Source: Chitinophagaceae bacterium (GTDB taxonomy: Bacteria > Bacteroidota > Bacteroidia > Chitinophagales > REEL01). Taken from it: 56,734 bases of DNA. The DNA is taken from NCBI GenBank assembly GCA_007695095.1, contig REEL01000112.1, forward strand, positions 1-56,734, written 5' to 3'. Numbering within the stretch: the stretch's first letter is position 1; each line of letters opens with the position of its first letter. The notes below the pieces were generated by a model that saw only the letters and a program-made list of their open reading frames with translations, was not told where the DNA came from and searched no databases. Made by a program: the position numbers and the translations under genes. Shown here in pieces: positions 45,643 to 54,678 of the stretch.

Positions 45643-47163
45643 ATGGATACAACATTTTTAAAAAAACTGAATCTTGAGGAAAGTAATAAAGGAACTTCAA
45701 CCGGTTCTGATTGGTATGACAGTAAGGATTATATAAGTTCTTTCTCGCCGGCAGACGGAAAATTGATTGGTAAAGTAGGAATTACTTCTAATGAACAATA
45801 TAATGAAGTAGTTGCAGCCGGTCAAACAGCCTTTGAGAAATGGAGATTGATGCCGGCTCCTCAGAGAGGAGAAATCGTCAGACAGATTGGAAATGTTTTA
45901 CGTGAAAACAAACATGAACTGGGCAGTTTGGTCAGTTATGAAATGGGTAAAATTTACCAGGAAGGTCTTGGCGAAGTACAGGAAATGATTGATATATGTG
46001 ATTTTGCCGTTGGTTTATCCAGACAACTTTACGGATTCACTATGCATTCTGAAAGACCGGTTCACAGGATGTATGAACAATGGCATCCACTTGGAATAAC
46101 AGGTATTATTACTGCCTTTAACTTTCCGGTAGCCGTTTGGGCATGGAATGCAATGATTGCGATGGTTTGTGGCAATACAGTTATTTGGAAACCCTCTGAG
46201 AAAACACCCTTATGCGCTGTTGTTATCCAAAAATTGATGAAAGAGGTACTTAAGAAAAATGATTTAGATGAAGGTATTATAAATCTGGTAAATGGAGATT
46301 ATAAAGTAGGAGAGTGGTTGACAAAAGACCCGAGGGTTGCTTTAATTTCTGCTACAGGCTCAATCCGTATGGGTAAAATTGTAGCACAGACTGTTGGTGA
46401 GAGGTTAGGCAAGACAATACTTGAGCTGGGAGGAAATAATGCATTAATTATTTCAGATAAATCAAACAGAGATTTGGCATTAATGGCAGTGTTATTCGGT
46501 GCTGTTGGAACTGCCGGACAAAGATGCACTTCAACCAGAAGAGTCTTTATACAGGAGGATGTATATGACAGCTTTTTAGAAAAATTGATAAAAGCTTACA
46601 AACAATTGAGAATAGGTCACCCTTTAGATGAGAAAACTCATGTAGGTCCTTTAATTGATAAAGATGCCGTTAATCAATTTTTGAAAGCACAAAAAACTTT
46701 AAAATCAGAAGGTGGGAAAATATTATATGGTGGTGAGTTAGCTGAAAATGCTCACGATGGGTTTTATGTAACACCTTGTATAGCAGAAGCACAAAATCAT
46801 TTTGAAATTGTTCAGGAAGAAACTTTTGCTCCGATTTTATACATTATGAAGTACAAAAAACTCGAGGAAGCTATACAAATGCAGAATGGAGTTAAGCAAG
46901 GCCTTTCATCAGCTATCTTCACGGATAATTTACAAGAAGCCGAAACCTTTCTATCTCACGCCGGTTCTGACTGTGGAATTGCCAATGTGAACATTGGAAC
47001 TTCCGGAGCTGAAATTGGTGGAGCATTTGGTGGAGAAAAAGAAACAGGTGGAGGAAGAGAAGCCGGTTCTGATGCATGGAAAGCATATATGCGCCGACAA
47101 ACAAATACCATCAATTATTCTAAAAATTTACCACTTGCTCAGGGAATAAAATTTGATATTTAA
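45643..47163 (+). CDS. Aldehyde dehydrogenase, ALDH7-type (aminoadipate-semialdehyde dehydrogenase-like)
   Basis: NAD(P)-dependent dehydrogenase of 506 residues. The Rossmann segment is WKPSEKTPLCA, the general-base region is ELGGNNALI, and the catalytic Cys is in AGQRCTSTRR. The N- and C-terminal regions (EIGGAFGGEKETGGGREAGSD) match the ALDH7A1/AmaB group acting on alpha-aminoadipate semialdehyde in lysine catabolism. Substrate is inferred from family only. It lies 12 bp upstream of egtB and may share its transcript. Confidence 0.9.
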   Translation: MDTTFLKKLNLEESNKGTSTGSDWYDSKDYISSFSPADGKLIGKVGITSNEQYNEVVAAGQTAFEKWRLMPAPQRGEIVRQIGNVLRENKHELGSLVSYEMGKIYQEGLGEVQEMIDICDFAVGLSRQLYGFTMHSERPVHRMYEQWHPLGITGIITAFNFPVAVWAWNAMIAMVCGNTVIWKPSEKTPLCAVVIQKLMKEVLKKNDLDEGIINLVNGDYKVGEWLTKDPRVALISATGSIRMGKIVAQTVGERLGKTILELGGNNALIISDKSNRDLALMAVLFGAVGTAGQRCTSTRRVFIQEDVYDSFLEKLIKAYKQLRIGHPLDEKTHVGPLIDKDAVNQFLKAQKTLKSEGGKILYGGELAENAHDGFYVTPCIAEAQNHFEIVQEETFAPILYIMKYKKLEEAIQMQNGVKQGLSSAIFTDNLQEAETFLSHAGSDCGIANVNIGTSGAEIGGAFGGEKETGGGREAGSDAWKAYMRRQTNTINYSKNLPLAQGIKFDI

Positions 47164-47175
47164 GAACGTATAGAA

Positions 47176-48387
47176 GTGAAACCTATGTCTTTTCAATACC
47201 CGGAAGAAAAGTTAATTAAATTGCTAACAGAAAGAGTTCTAAAGGTCAGAAATGATACTATAGAAATTTGCCGCCCTCTAAAAACTGAGGATTATGTCTT
47301 ACAGGTAAGCGATTTTGCCAGTCCGGCAAAATGGCATTTGGGTCATACAAGCTGGTTTTTTGAAACTTTTATCCTCAAAGAATTTTATCCTGAATATAAA
47401 GAGTTTGACAGCAAATTTGGATTTGTCTTTAACAGCTATTATTTGTCTGCCGGTGAAAAAGTAGCCCGTGATAAAAGGGGAAATATAAGCAGACCTACTG
47501 TTAAAGAAGTCTATGAATACAGAGATTACGTGGATAAACATTTATTGAAACTTACCGAGTTTCAAATTGATGACAGCAATTTGAAAAGACTTAAATATTT
47601 GCTGGAAATTGGATTAAACCATGAGCAGCAGCATCAGGAATTACTTTATATGGATATTAAGTATTCTTTTTTCTATAATCCGCTAAAACCGGTATTCGAC
47701 TCCAAATCAAAAGTTGATGAGCCGGATTTTAATAATGAAGAAGTTGTTGAGTGGATAAGTATGGAAGAAGGGGTTTATGATATCGGACATTCAGGCAATC
47801 AATTTTGTTATGATAATGAGTTGGAGAAGCATAAAGTTTATCTAAATGATTTTCAAATATCTTCTGCTTTGGTGACCAATAAGGACTTTGCTGAGTTTAT
47901 AAGTGAGGGAGGGTATAAAAATTTTGTTCACTGGCACGATGAAGGGTGGAAATGGGTACAGGAAAATAATATTGAAGCACCTCTCTATTGGATAAAGGAG
48001 AGAAATGGTTGGTTTCAATTTACATTACAAGGTATTCATCCCATTTTGCCAAATGATAAACTAAAGCATATTTCTTACTATGAGGCATCTGCATTTGCTT
48101 CATGGAAAGGATTAAGGTTGCCTACTGAGTTTGAATGGGAAGCCGCTTCCGGCAAATTTAAAAAAGGAAGTCATTGGGAATGGACAAATAGTGCTTATCT
48201 ACCTTATCCCGGCTTCAAAATTGCCAAAGGTGCACTGGGGGAATATAATGGTAAGTTTATGATTAATCAAATGGTTTTGAGAGGTGCCTCAAAGTTTACT
48301 CCTGAAGGACACTCACGTGATACGTACAGAAATTTTTTTCACCCTTATCTTTCCTGGCAAATGAGTGGAATCCGCCTGGCTAAATAA
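47176..48387 (+). CDS. egtB: Ergothioneine sulfoxide synthase EgtB
   Basis: Non-haem iron enzyme that uses O2 to join a thiol donor to hercynine. The N-terminal DinB-like domain supplies the iron ligands: His57 (in KWHLGHTSW), His149 and His153 (HEQQH). The C-terminal formylglycine-enzyme-like domain (about 190-403) has EWISMEEGVYDIG and ends in SGIRLAK. Length of 403 residues is typical. The start is GTG; an ATG three codons later is an alternative. egtD follows directly. Because no egtC or egtA is present, the thiol donor (cysteine or gamma-glutamylcysteine) cannot be decided here. Confidence 0.93.
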   Translation: MKPMSFQYPEEKLIKLLTERVLKVRNDTIEICRPLKTEDYVLQVSDFASPAKWHLGHTSWFFETFILKEFYPEYKEFDSKFGFVFNSYYLSAGEKVARDKRGNISRPTVKEVYEYRDYVDKHLLKLTEFQIDDSNLKRLKYLLEIGLNHEQQHQELLYMDIKYSFFYNPLKPVFDSKSKVDEPDFNNEEVVEWISMEEGVYDIGHSGNQFCYDNELEKHKVYLNDFQISSALVTNKDFAEFISEGGYKNFVHWHDEGWKWVQENNIEAPLYWIKERNGWFQFTLQGIHPILPNDKLKHISYYEASAFASWKGLRLPTEFEWEAASGKFKKGSHWEWTNSAYLPYPGFKIAKGALGEYNGKFMINQMVLRGASKFTPEGHSRDTYRNFFHPYLSWQMSGIRLAK

Positions 48388-48396
48388 TTGCATGTC

Positions 48397-49350
48397 ATGA
48401 ATAAAAAAAATAAAGATAGTTTTAAGCAGGGAATCCTGGAAGGATTAACATCTCAGCCGAGATATTTCAATTCAAAGTATTTTTATGATAAATCAGGAGA
48501 TATACTCTTTCAGCAAATTATGAATTTGCCTGAATACTACCTGACTAATTGTGAATCAGAAATCTTAAAAAAACAAAGTAAGGAAATCGTTTCTAACATA
48601 GATGCACCTGACGGAAAGGTAAATATCATTGAACTAGGTGCCGGAGACGGAGCAAAGACTCAATATTTATTAGATGCATTTATAAAATCCGATTTGAAAC
48701 CGGTTTTTATCCCTATTGATATTTCAAATAATGCTATAGATTTTATAACAAAACGTATGGAATCGAAATTTCCTGATCTTGAAATGAATCCGCAGGTGGG
48801 TGAGTATTTTGAAGGTTTAAATAGATTGACAGAGATAGAGGGGACTAAATTGATTTTATTTTTAGGTGGAAATATCGGTAATTTTAGTGCGGAGGTTAAC
48901 AACAAATTCTTAAAAAAAATAAATTCCTTTATTGAAAAAGGAGACTACTTATTTACAGGATTTGACCTTGTGAAAAACCCCTGGTTGATTTATAATGCTT
49001 ATAATGATTCTAAAGGAATTACAAGAGAATTTAATTTAAATTTGTTAAAAAGGTTGAACCGAGAGTTACAGGCAAATTTTATAGTTGAAAACTTTGACCA
49101 TTACCCGGTATATGATCCTATTGAAAAAACAGCTAAAAGTTTTTTAGTGAGTCTGACAGACCAAAATGTTTACATTAAAGAATATGATGAAACATTTTAT
49201 TTTTATACCGGAGAGACTATTTTTACAGAGGTTTCCAGGAAATTCAATTTACAGGATATATCTGTAATGGCTAAAAAATCAAAATTCAGGGAAGTGAAAA
49301 ACTTTTTTGATTCGAAATCTTATTTCTGTGATGCTCTTTGGAAGAAGTGA
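48397..49350 (+). CDS. egtD: L-histidine N-alpha-methyltransferase EgtD
   Basis: SAM-dependent enzyme that trimethylates histidine to hercynine, the EgtB substrate. The N-terminal YFYDKSGDILFQQI and LPEYYLTNCE segments are typical of the DUF2260/EgtD family, and SAM-binding ELGAGDGAKT is at 79-88. FLGGNIGNF follows. I chose the ATG at 48397 (317 residues); the alternative TTG at 48388 adds three residues. It is in an operon with egtB, 9 bp away. The stop is 5 bp from the convergent metalloprotease gene. Confidence 0.94.
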   Translation: MNKKNKDSFKQGILEGLTSQPRYFNSKYFYDKSGDILFQQIMNLPEYYLTNCESEILKKQSKEIVSNIDAPDGKVNIIELGAGDGAKTQYLLDAFIKSDLKPVFIPIDISNNAIDFITKRMESKFPDLEMNPQVGEYFEGLNRLTEIEGTKLILFLGGNIGNFSAEVNNKFLKKINSFIEKGDYLFTGFDLVKNPWLIYNAYNDSKGITREFNLNLLKRLNRELQANFIVENFDHYPVYDPIEKTAKSFLVSLTDQNVYIKEYDETFYFYTGETIFTEVSRKFNLQDISVMAKKSKFREVKNFFDSKSYFCDALWKK

Positions 49351-49355
49351 TTCTA

Positions 49356-51467
49356 TTAATTTGTTTCAATTTTCCCGTTATCTTCAAAAGACCAGATAGC
49401 ACCGGGTTGTAAAATTACTTCTGCACTTGGTTCAATGATGAGTTTTCCGTTGTTTTTAACCAGAACTTCAGAAAATTTACCGAAAGTAATATTCCCTCTT
49501 ATTATCATTTTGGCATTATCTTCAATGATGATTTTTGCATAATCCTGAACTTCAGCTGATGAATGTTCGCTGATAATAAACTCTGAATCATCTCTTATGT
49601 GCAAACGGCTGTCATCTTTGAATGCACAATAAGCATCTTCGGTAAGTTGCAGAAATGTGGGACTGCTAAAAACCTTTTGATAGTTAAAACTGTCCGGTTC
49701 AACAGGACGGGTAGGAGTAAATCCTCTTTCCAGAGAAATTCTGTCAAAATTATGAGCAATAAGACTATCATGAAGTAAAATCGGCCCGCACCATCTTACA
49801 TTTTCATTTAAAAAAGTATTGTTAAAGATGATTCTGATTAAAACCTCACTTCCTTTACTCTGATTGTTTTCTATAACATCTTTTACTTCTACTTTTATGC
49901 CGTTTAAATGTATATGTCTGTTATCAAAAGTTCGGGCTGTATTTCGGGGTAGACCTCTTCTGGGCATTTCGTATGTAAGAATAGGTGAAGAAGAGGGATT
50001 GCTTCCCATGCTGATTACTCTTCCATTTTGAAAGGTGTCCCAGTCATTTCCAAATATAGTATACTGTCTGTATCTAAATTTAGACTCATCAACTTCAGTT
50101 CCATCTATATAGACCTTTTGAGCAAGAAAATGATCTTCACCTCTGATTACATTCATTCCTTCCTGTGGAAGTGCGTATTCTTTAGACATATTATATCCCG
50201 TCAATGGGTTTTGTTTCCAGGTGTCGATTGAAAGAATACTTTCTTCATTTTGAAAATCTATATCGAAATTGCCTTTAGCATTTAGAAACCATATGTAATT
50301 ATTGGCTTCATCAAAAGTTTTTAGATTTTCTTTGCCGATTTGCAGGTATGCATATATTCCTTTGGAAGAGCTCCCACCATGGTCAACAACCCGGTCTACT
50401 ATTTGTCTGTTTTCTAACCAAAGAAATTGCCTGTCAACTGTTGAATCAACCTTTTGAAGGTGGGGTAATTCAATTCTTAAAGCATCTCCGTAAGTGACAA
50501 AGTCTCTTAATAAAATTTCTATAGTATCTTGTTCAGGGTAATTGTCTAATGTAAAATCAGTATTTACTGAAGTCCTGTTTTCCGGGTTTAAACCGCTGAC
50601 CGGAGATGAGTGTTCTGCTTCATTTACCCATCCTAAACGGTATCTGTCATAAGCATTAAAGCTGCCTGATATGGAAGCATGGCTACTCAATATTCCATAA
50701 CCTCCGGGAATTGGTAAAACTTTTCTGTTACCTGCTCCGCCTTGAGTATGGAAATTATTTCCTCCGACTAAAGCATGTGCAAACTCGTGGCGTATAATTC
50801 TGAGACCATTATTTCTGGAGCTGACAAAGCGGGACATAGAGACAAAGCCTTTCATTTCTTTCAAAGGTAATTTCCTGGCCCATAAACTGATACTCCCACT
50901 ATTATCAGAACGACTGATAGTAGGATTTTTTCTCCATATAATCATTGCCAGATCTATCATGCCATCGGGAGCAAATTCTTTTTGTATTCCTTTTACATTT
51001 CTGTCTGTGGCCGTTATTTTGTCAAAAGCATTACTATTTAAACTAAAACCATTTGCAGTAATTATATCATCACCCGGAAGGTTTTGCAGAAATCTGATAA
51101 CATCATCGTCCCGGGTTTGACCTTTGCTGTAATCTAAGGTGACAATGGTATCTATGTAATCGCCTAAAACAAAGTAGTTTCCAAATGATGCCTGATAAAA
51201 GTACCGGGTCAAAAAACCGGCATTTTCAGTAGTATCAGCAAATGGAGAAAGATAAACATCCGGATTTGACGGTAATTGTCCTTTTGGCCAATTGGGATTA
51301 CCTCTTAAGTCACCATCATAGTTATCAAGTTCTGCATAAATGAGTAAAATTCTGAGCGTATCTTGTACCGGCAGCCAATATCCGTTATGAGCATGAGTGT
51401 TTTGACTATTTGCTTTATTTAAAAACAAAATTAAAAAGCAAAGCAAAAAAAAGATGGTGCGGTTCAT
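49356..51467 (-). CDS. Secreted HExxH metalloprotease, M6-like
   Basis: 703-residue exported protein. A signal peptide ends near residue 22 (…NKANSQ). The catalytic domain has HEFAH at 227-231, with His240 as a possible third zinc ligand (HExxHxxxGxxxxH pattern). Earlier RILLIYAELDNYDGDLRG and later GILSSHASISGSFNAYDR resemble M6-type immune-inhibitor peptidases, but no family is certain. The C-terminal ~75 residues are short beta repeats (IIIEDNAKMIIRG, VLVKNNGKLIIEP) suggesting a solenoid. I do not see a type A or B T9SS sorting domain. The ATG at 51467 is chosen because it begins the signal peptide. An in-frame ATG upstream would read through the icd terminator. Confidence 0.75.
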   Translation of the reverse strand: MNRTIFFLLCFLILFLNKANSQNTHAHNGYWLPVQDTLRILLIYAELDNYDGDLRGNPNWPKGQLPSNPDVYLSPFADTTENAGFLTRYFYQASFGNYFVLGDYIDTIVTLDYSKGQTRDDDVIRFLQNLPGDDIITANGFSLNSNAFDKITATDRNVKGIQKEFAPDGMIDLAMIIWRKNPTISRSDNSGSISLWARKLPLKEMKGFVSMSRFVSSRNNGLRIIRHEFAHALVGGNNFHTQGGAGNRKVLPIPGGYGILSSHASISGSFNAYDRYRLGWVNEAEHSSPVSGLNPENRTSVNTDFTLDNYPEQDTIEILLRDFVTYGDALRIELPHLQKVDSTVDRQFLWLENRQIVDRVVDHGGSSSKGIYAYLQIGKENLKTFDEANNYIWFLNAKGNFDIDFQNEESILSIDTWKQNPLTGYNMSKEYALPQEGMNVIRGEDHFLAQKVYIDGTEVDESKFRYRQYTIFGNDWDTFQNGRVISMGSNPSSSPILTYEMPRRGLPRNTARTFDNRHIHLNGIKVEVKDVIENNQSKGSEVLIRIIFNNTFLNENVRWCGPILLHDSLIAHNFDRISLERGFTPTRPVEPDSFNYQKVFSSPTFLQLTEDAYCAFKDDSRLHIRDDSEFIISEHSSAEVQDYAKIIIEDNAKMIIRGNITFGKFSEVLVKNNGKLIIEPSAEVILQPGAIWSFEDNGKIETN

Positions 51468-51483
51468 AATTAAAAATATAAAA

Positions 51484-51509
51484 AAAGGGTTGCTTTTGGG
51501 CAACCCTTT
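51484..51509 (-). terminator. Rho-independent terminator of icd
   Basis: AAAGGGTTGC (51484-51493) and GCAACCCTTT (51500-51509) form a perfect 10-bp stem. On the minus strand it is followed by TTTTTATATTTTT. It lies 23 bp after the icd stop codon. Confidence 0.92.
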
Positions 51510-51531
51510 GTAAAATATTATGAAATAATTA

Positions 51532-52800
51532 TTACATATTTTTGATGATCTCATCACCAAATTCACTGCATTTTTTTAGTTCGGCGCCTTCCATCAAGCG
51601 GTGAAAGTCATAAGTAACTTTTTTAGAAGCAATTGCTCCGGAAAGTCCTTTCTGAATCAATTCTCCGGCTTCGTCCCAACCTAAGTATTCCATCATCATT
51701 GCCGCACTTAAAATAACTGAACTCGGATTTACTTTATCCTGATTCGCATATTTAGGAGCTGTTCCATGTGTAGCTTCAAAAATAGCGTGGCCGGTTTGAT
51801 AATTAATATTTGCACCGGGAGCGATTCCTATTCCACCAACAGAAGCTGCAAGAGCATCAGAAACGTAATCTCCATTTAAGTTTAGTGTAGCAATAACATC
51901 GTATTCTTTTGGTCGTAACTGTATTTGCTGTAAAAAAGCATCTGCGATAGAATCTTTTATAATTATTTTTCCTTCAGACTCTGCTTTGCTTTGTGCATTA
52001 TTTGCAGCAGCTTCACCTTCTGCATCCTTAATCCTGTCATATTGAGCCCAGGTAAATACTTTATCACCATATTCGCGTTCAGCCAGTTCATAACCCCAGC
52101 TTTTGAAAGCTCCCTCGGTGAATTTCATGATGTTGCCTTTGTGTACGAGTGTTACGCTCTTTCTTCCTTTTAAAATTGCATAGTTAATTGCTGATCTGAT
52201 TAAGCGCTCACTTCCTTCAATTGAAACCGGTTTTACACCAATGGATGAGGTTTCAGGAAAGCGAATTTGATTAACGCCCATCTCATCCTGAAAGAATTTA
52301 ATCACTTTTTTTACTTCCGGAGTTCCTGCCATCCACTCAATGCCAGCGTAAATATCTTCCGTATTTTCTCTGAAAATTACCATATCTATCCAACCCGGAT
52401 TGATCATAGGAGAAGGAACGCCTTCAAACCATCTTACCGGTCTGATGCAAGCGTACAAATCTAATTGCTGTCTTAATGCGACATTTAGTGAGCGTATTCC
52501 GCCACCAACCGGTGTGGTTAAAGGACCTTTGATAGCCACTAAATATTCTTTAATAGAATCTAATGTTTCATCCGGCAACCAGCTTCCGCTTTGTTTGAAA
52601 GCCTTTTCTCCTGCTAAAACTTCTTTCCATTCAATCTTTTTTTCGCCGTTGTAAGCTTTATTTACTGCGGCATCAATCACTTTTTTGGAGGATGCCCAAA
52701 TATCAGGACCTGTTCCATCTCCTTCAATAAATGGAATAATCGGATTAGAAGGAACGTTTAATATTCCGTCTTTAATGGTAATTTTAGAAGCTTGAGACAT
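51532..52800 (-). CDS. icd: Isocitrate dehydrogenase (NADP+)
   Basis: TCA-cycle enzyme oxidising isocitrate to 2-oxoglutarate. Substrate-binding RSLNVALRQ is conserved, including the Ser phosphorylated by AceK in E. coli. [31 protein letters not shown], and cofactor-site [14 protein letters not shown] follow. I chose the ATG at 52800 (422 residues, start MSQASKITI), with a -7 element 33 bp upstream. An in-frame ATG 23 codons further up is unlikely. Confidence 0.96.
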   Translation of the reverse strand: MSQASKITIKDGILNVPSNPIIPFIEGDGTGPDIWASSKKVIDAAVNKAYNGEKKIEWKEVLAGEKAFKQSGSWLPDETLDSIKEYLVAIKGPLTTPVGGGIRSLNVALRQQLDLYACIRPVRWFEGVPSPMINPGWIDMVIFRENTEDIYAGIEWMAGTPEVKKVIKFFQDEMGVNQIRFPETSSIGVKPVSIEGSERLIRSAINYAILKGRKSVTLVHKGNIMKFTEGAFKSWGYELAEREYGDKVFTWAQYDRIKDAEGEAAANNAQSKAESEGKIIIKDSIADAFLQQIQLRPKEYDVIATLNLNGDYVSDALAASVGGIGIAPGANINYQTGHAIFEATHGTAPKYANQDKVNPSSVILSAAMMMEYLGWDEAGELIQKGLSGAIASKKVTYDFHRLMEGAELKKCSEFGDEIIKNM

Positions 52801-52832
52801 GTTAAATTTTATTTTGTTGTTAGAATTGTGTG

Positions 52833-52840
52833 CAAATTTA
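52833..52840 (-). promoter_or_regulatory. Putative -7 element for icd
   Basis: TAAATTTG on the minus strand matches TAnnTTTG, 33 bp upstream of the chosen icd start. This supports the shorter start. No -33 box is visible. Confidence 0.4.
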
Positions 52841-52900
52841 AGATTAATTAAAGAATTTTTTGACTGCACACTCTAAAATATCTTCACTTATAAAATTAAG

Positions 52901-52933
52901 TTGCCTGCTTTCAAACTTTTTAGTATAATTTTG
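52901..52933 (+). promoter_or_regulatory. Putative ruvB promoter
   Basis: A -7 element TAATTTTG at 52926-52933 is preceded by TTG at 52901-52903 with a 22-nt spacer, slightly longer than the usual 19-21. The ruvB start is 15 bp downstream. Confidence 0.4.
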
Positions 52934-52948
52934 TCATAAATCAATTTC

Positions 52949-53989
52949 ATGCGTGATCAAATTACAGATGCTGAAAAAAATAACCTGGATCCACAGGAAA
53001 AAGAATTTGAAAATGTTTTGCGACCCGATCAGCTTGATGAATTCAGGGGGCAGGGGCAAATAATTGATAATATTAAAATTTTTATCGCTGCTGCCAAACA
53101 AAGAGCTGAAGCTTTAGACCATGTGCTTTTGCATGGCCCTCCGGGTTTAGGTAAAACTACTTTATCACATATAATTTCTAATGAACTGGGCGTAGGAATT
53201 AAGATTACTTCCGGTCCGGTACTTGAAAAACCGGGTGATTTAGCCGGCTTACTTACAGGATTAGAGAACAGAGATGTTTTATTTATTGATGAAATTCATC
53301 GTTTGAGTCCGGTAGTTGAAGAGTATTTATATGCGGCAATGGAAGATTATAAGATTGATATTATGATTGAGTCCGGTCCTAGTGCGCGATCGGTACAAAT
53401 TCAAATCAATCCTTTTACTCTAGTAGGAGCAACCACTCGTTCCGGTTTATTGACAGCTCCTTTGCGCTCTCGTTTTGGTATTACCTGCCGTCTGGAATAT
53501 TATAGTGCAGATGTTTTAAAAAGAATAATTATTCGTTCTTCTAAAATTTTAAAAACACCTATTGAAGATGCCGGAGCCGAAGAAATTGCCAGAAGAAGCA
53601 GAGGTACTCCAAGAATTGCAAACTTATTGCTGAAAAGAGTTCGCGATTTTGCTCAAATAAAAGGAAATGGAACCATAGATAAGGAAATTGCTCAGATTGC
53701 CCTTACAGCTTTAAATGTAGATGAAAATGGTTTGGATCAGATGGATAATAAGATTTTAGTCTCCATTATTGATAAGTTTGCCGGTGGACCGGTAGGTATC
53801 ACAACTATTGCTACAGCTGTAGGTGAAGAAGCTGGGACGCTGGAAGAGGTTTATGAACCCTATTTAATCATGGAAGGCTATCTCCAAAGAACTCCAAGGG
53901 GAAGAACCGCTACTCCAAAAGCATATAAGCATCTTGGAAAAAAAATACCCGGCAAACCGGGATCTCTGTTTGATGATGAACTGCTTTGA
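52949..53989 (+). CDS. ruvB: Holliday junction branch migration helicase RuvB
   Basis: AAA+ motor of the RuvAB complex that moves Holliday junctions during recombination repair. Walker A GPPGLGKT is at 63-70, Walker B FIDEIHRL near 112-119, and the sensor and arginine-finger regions follow. A C-terminal winged helix contains [11 protein letters not shown]. Length of 346 residues is standard. ruvA and ruvC are not adjacent. The stop is 2 bp from the convergent beta-barrel gene. Confidence 0.97.
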   Translation: MRDQITDAEKNNLDPQEKEFENVLRPDQLDEFRGQGQIIDNIKIFIAAAKQRAEALDHVLLHGPPGLGKTTLSHIISNELGVGIKITSGPVLEKPGDLAGLLTGLENRDVLFIDEIHRLSPVVEEYLYAAMEDYKIDIMIESGPSARSVQIQINPFTLVGATTRSGLLTAPLRSRFGITCRLEYYSADVLKRIIIRSSKILKTPIEDAGAEEIARRSRGTPRIANLLLKRVRDFAQIKGNGTIDKEIAQIALTALNVDENGLDQMDNKILVSIIDKFAGGPVGITTIATAVGEEAGTLEEVYEPYLIMEGYLQRTPRGRTATPKAYKHLGKKIPGKPGSLFDDELL

Positions 53990-53991
53990 GT

Positions 53992-54606
53992 TTAAAGAAA
54001 ATAAAAGACTCTCAAAGAAAATAAGTTATTGAATTGTATACTTCTCCAGAAATCTTGTTGAGAAGGTGGTGCCGGCCTAACCGGAATTATTGAATAGGCA
54101 AAGCGTAGTTGTGCCCCAAAATCTTCTGTAAATAAAAAACCTGCACTCGCAAGTGCATTTAAGTCAAATCTGGAATAAGGTGTCGATTCAACTTCATGAA
54201 CCGGAAAATCATTTATTATCTCCCGATACCGGACTTGTGCATTAACTGATAATCCTGCACCTAAGAGAACCCTTTCAAAGTCATGGTATTGAAAAACAAC
54301 AGGCACATCAATGTAATCCAATTGAAGAAAATAAGATTTGTCCGGAGCTGTGTTTTCCAATGTGCTTTTTGCACCTTTTTGTGAATATGCAATGTCAATA
54401 TTCAGGGAGAATTTTTCACTTAGGTTTATCATAGAAGTAATTCCGCCATTAAAGCCAAACTTATTATACCCTCTTATTCGGTCACCATCTACCTGGCTGG
54501 CATTAAAACCGGCTACAAAACCTGCCCTGAAAATGCTGTTATTATCAGTAAAGGCAGAGTTTGAAAATGATATGAATAGGATGAATATTATTAGGTTTTT
54601 AAACAT
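53992..54606 (-). CDS. Outer-membrane beta-barrel protein (PorT-like family)
   Basis: 204-residue protein with a signal peptide (about 1-20) and alternating beta-strand pattern over the rest, as in the OMP_b-brl_2/PorT-like small barrels: RAGFVAGFNASQVDGD, GFNGGITSMINLS, FSLNIDIAYSQKGA, and a final aromatic residue pattern ending LRVFYFL. The family includes PorT of the type IX secretion system, but membership does not show that function. It is weakly linked to a T9SS cargo gene upstream (72-bp gap, same strand). Confidence 0.75.
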   Translation of the reverse strand: MFKNLIIFILFISFSNSAFTDNNSIFRAGFVAGFNASQVDGDRIRGYNKFGFNGGITSMINLSEKFSLNIDIAYSQKGAKSTLENTAPDKSYFLQLDYIDVPVVFQYHDFERVLLGAGLSVNAQVRYREIINDFPVHEVESTPYSRFDLNALASAGFLFTEDFGAQLRFAYSIIPVRPAPPSQQDFWRSIQFNNLFSLRVFYFL

Positions 54607-54678
54607 AGTGGAATGGACTGCTTTAAAATTAAATCAGTTAAATAAGATTTAATATACAAAGAAAGGAATCGAAAAATA

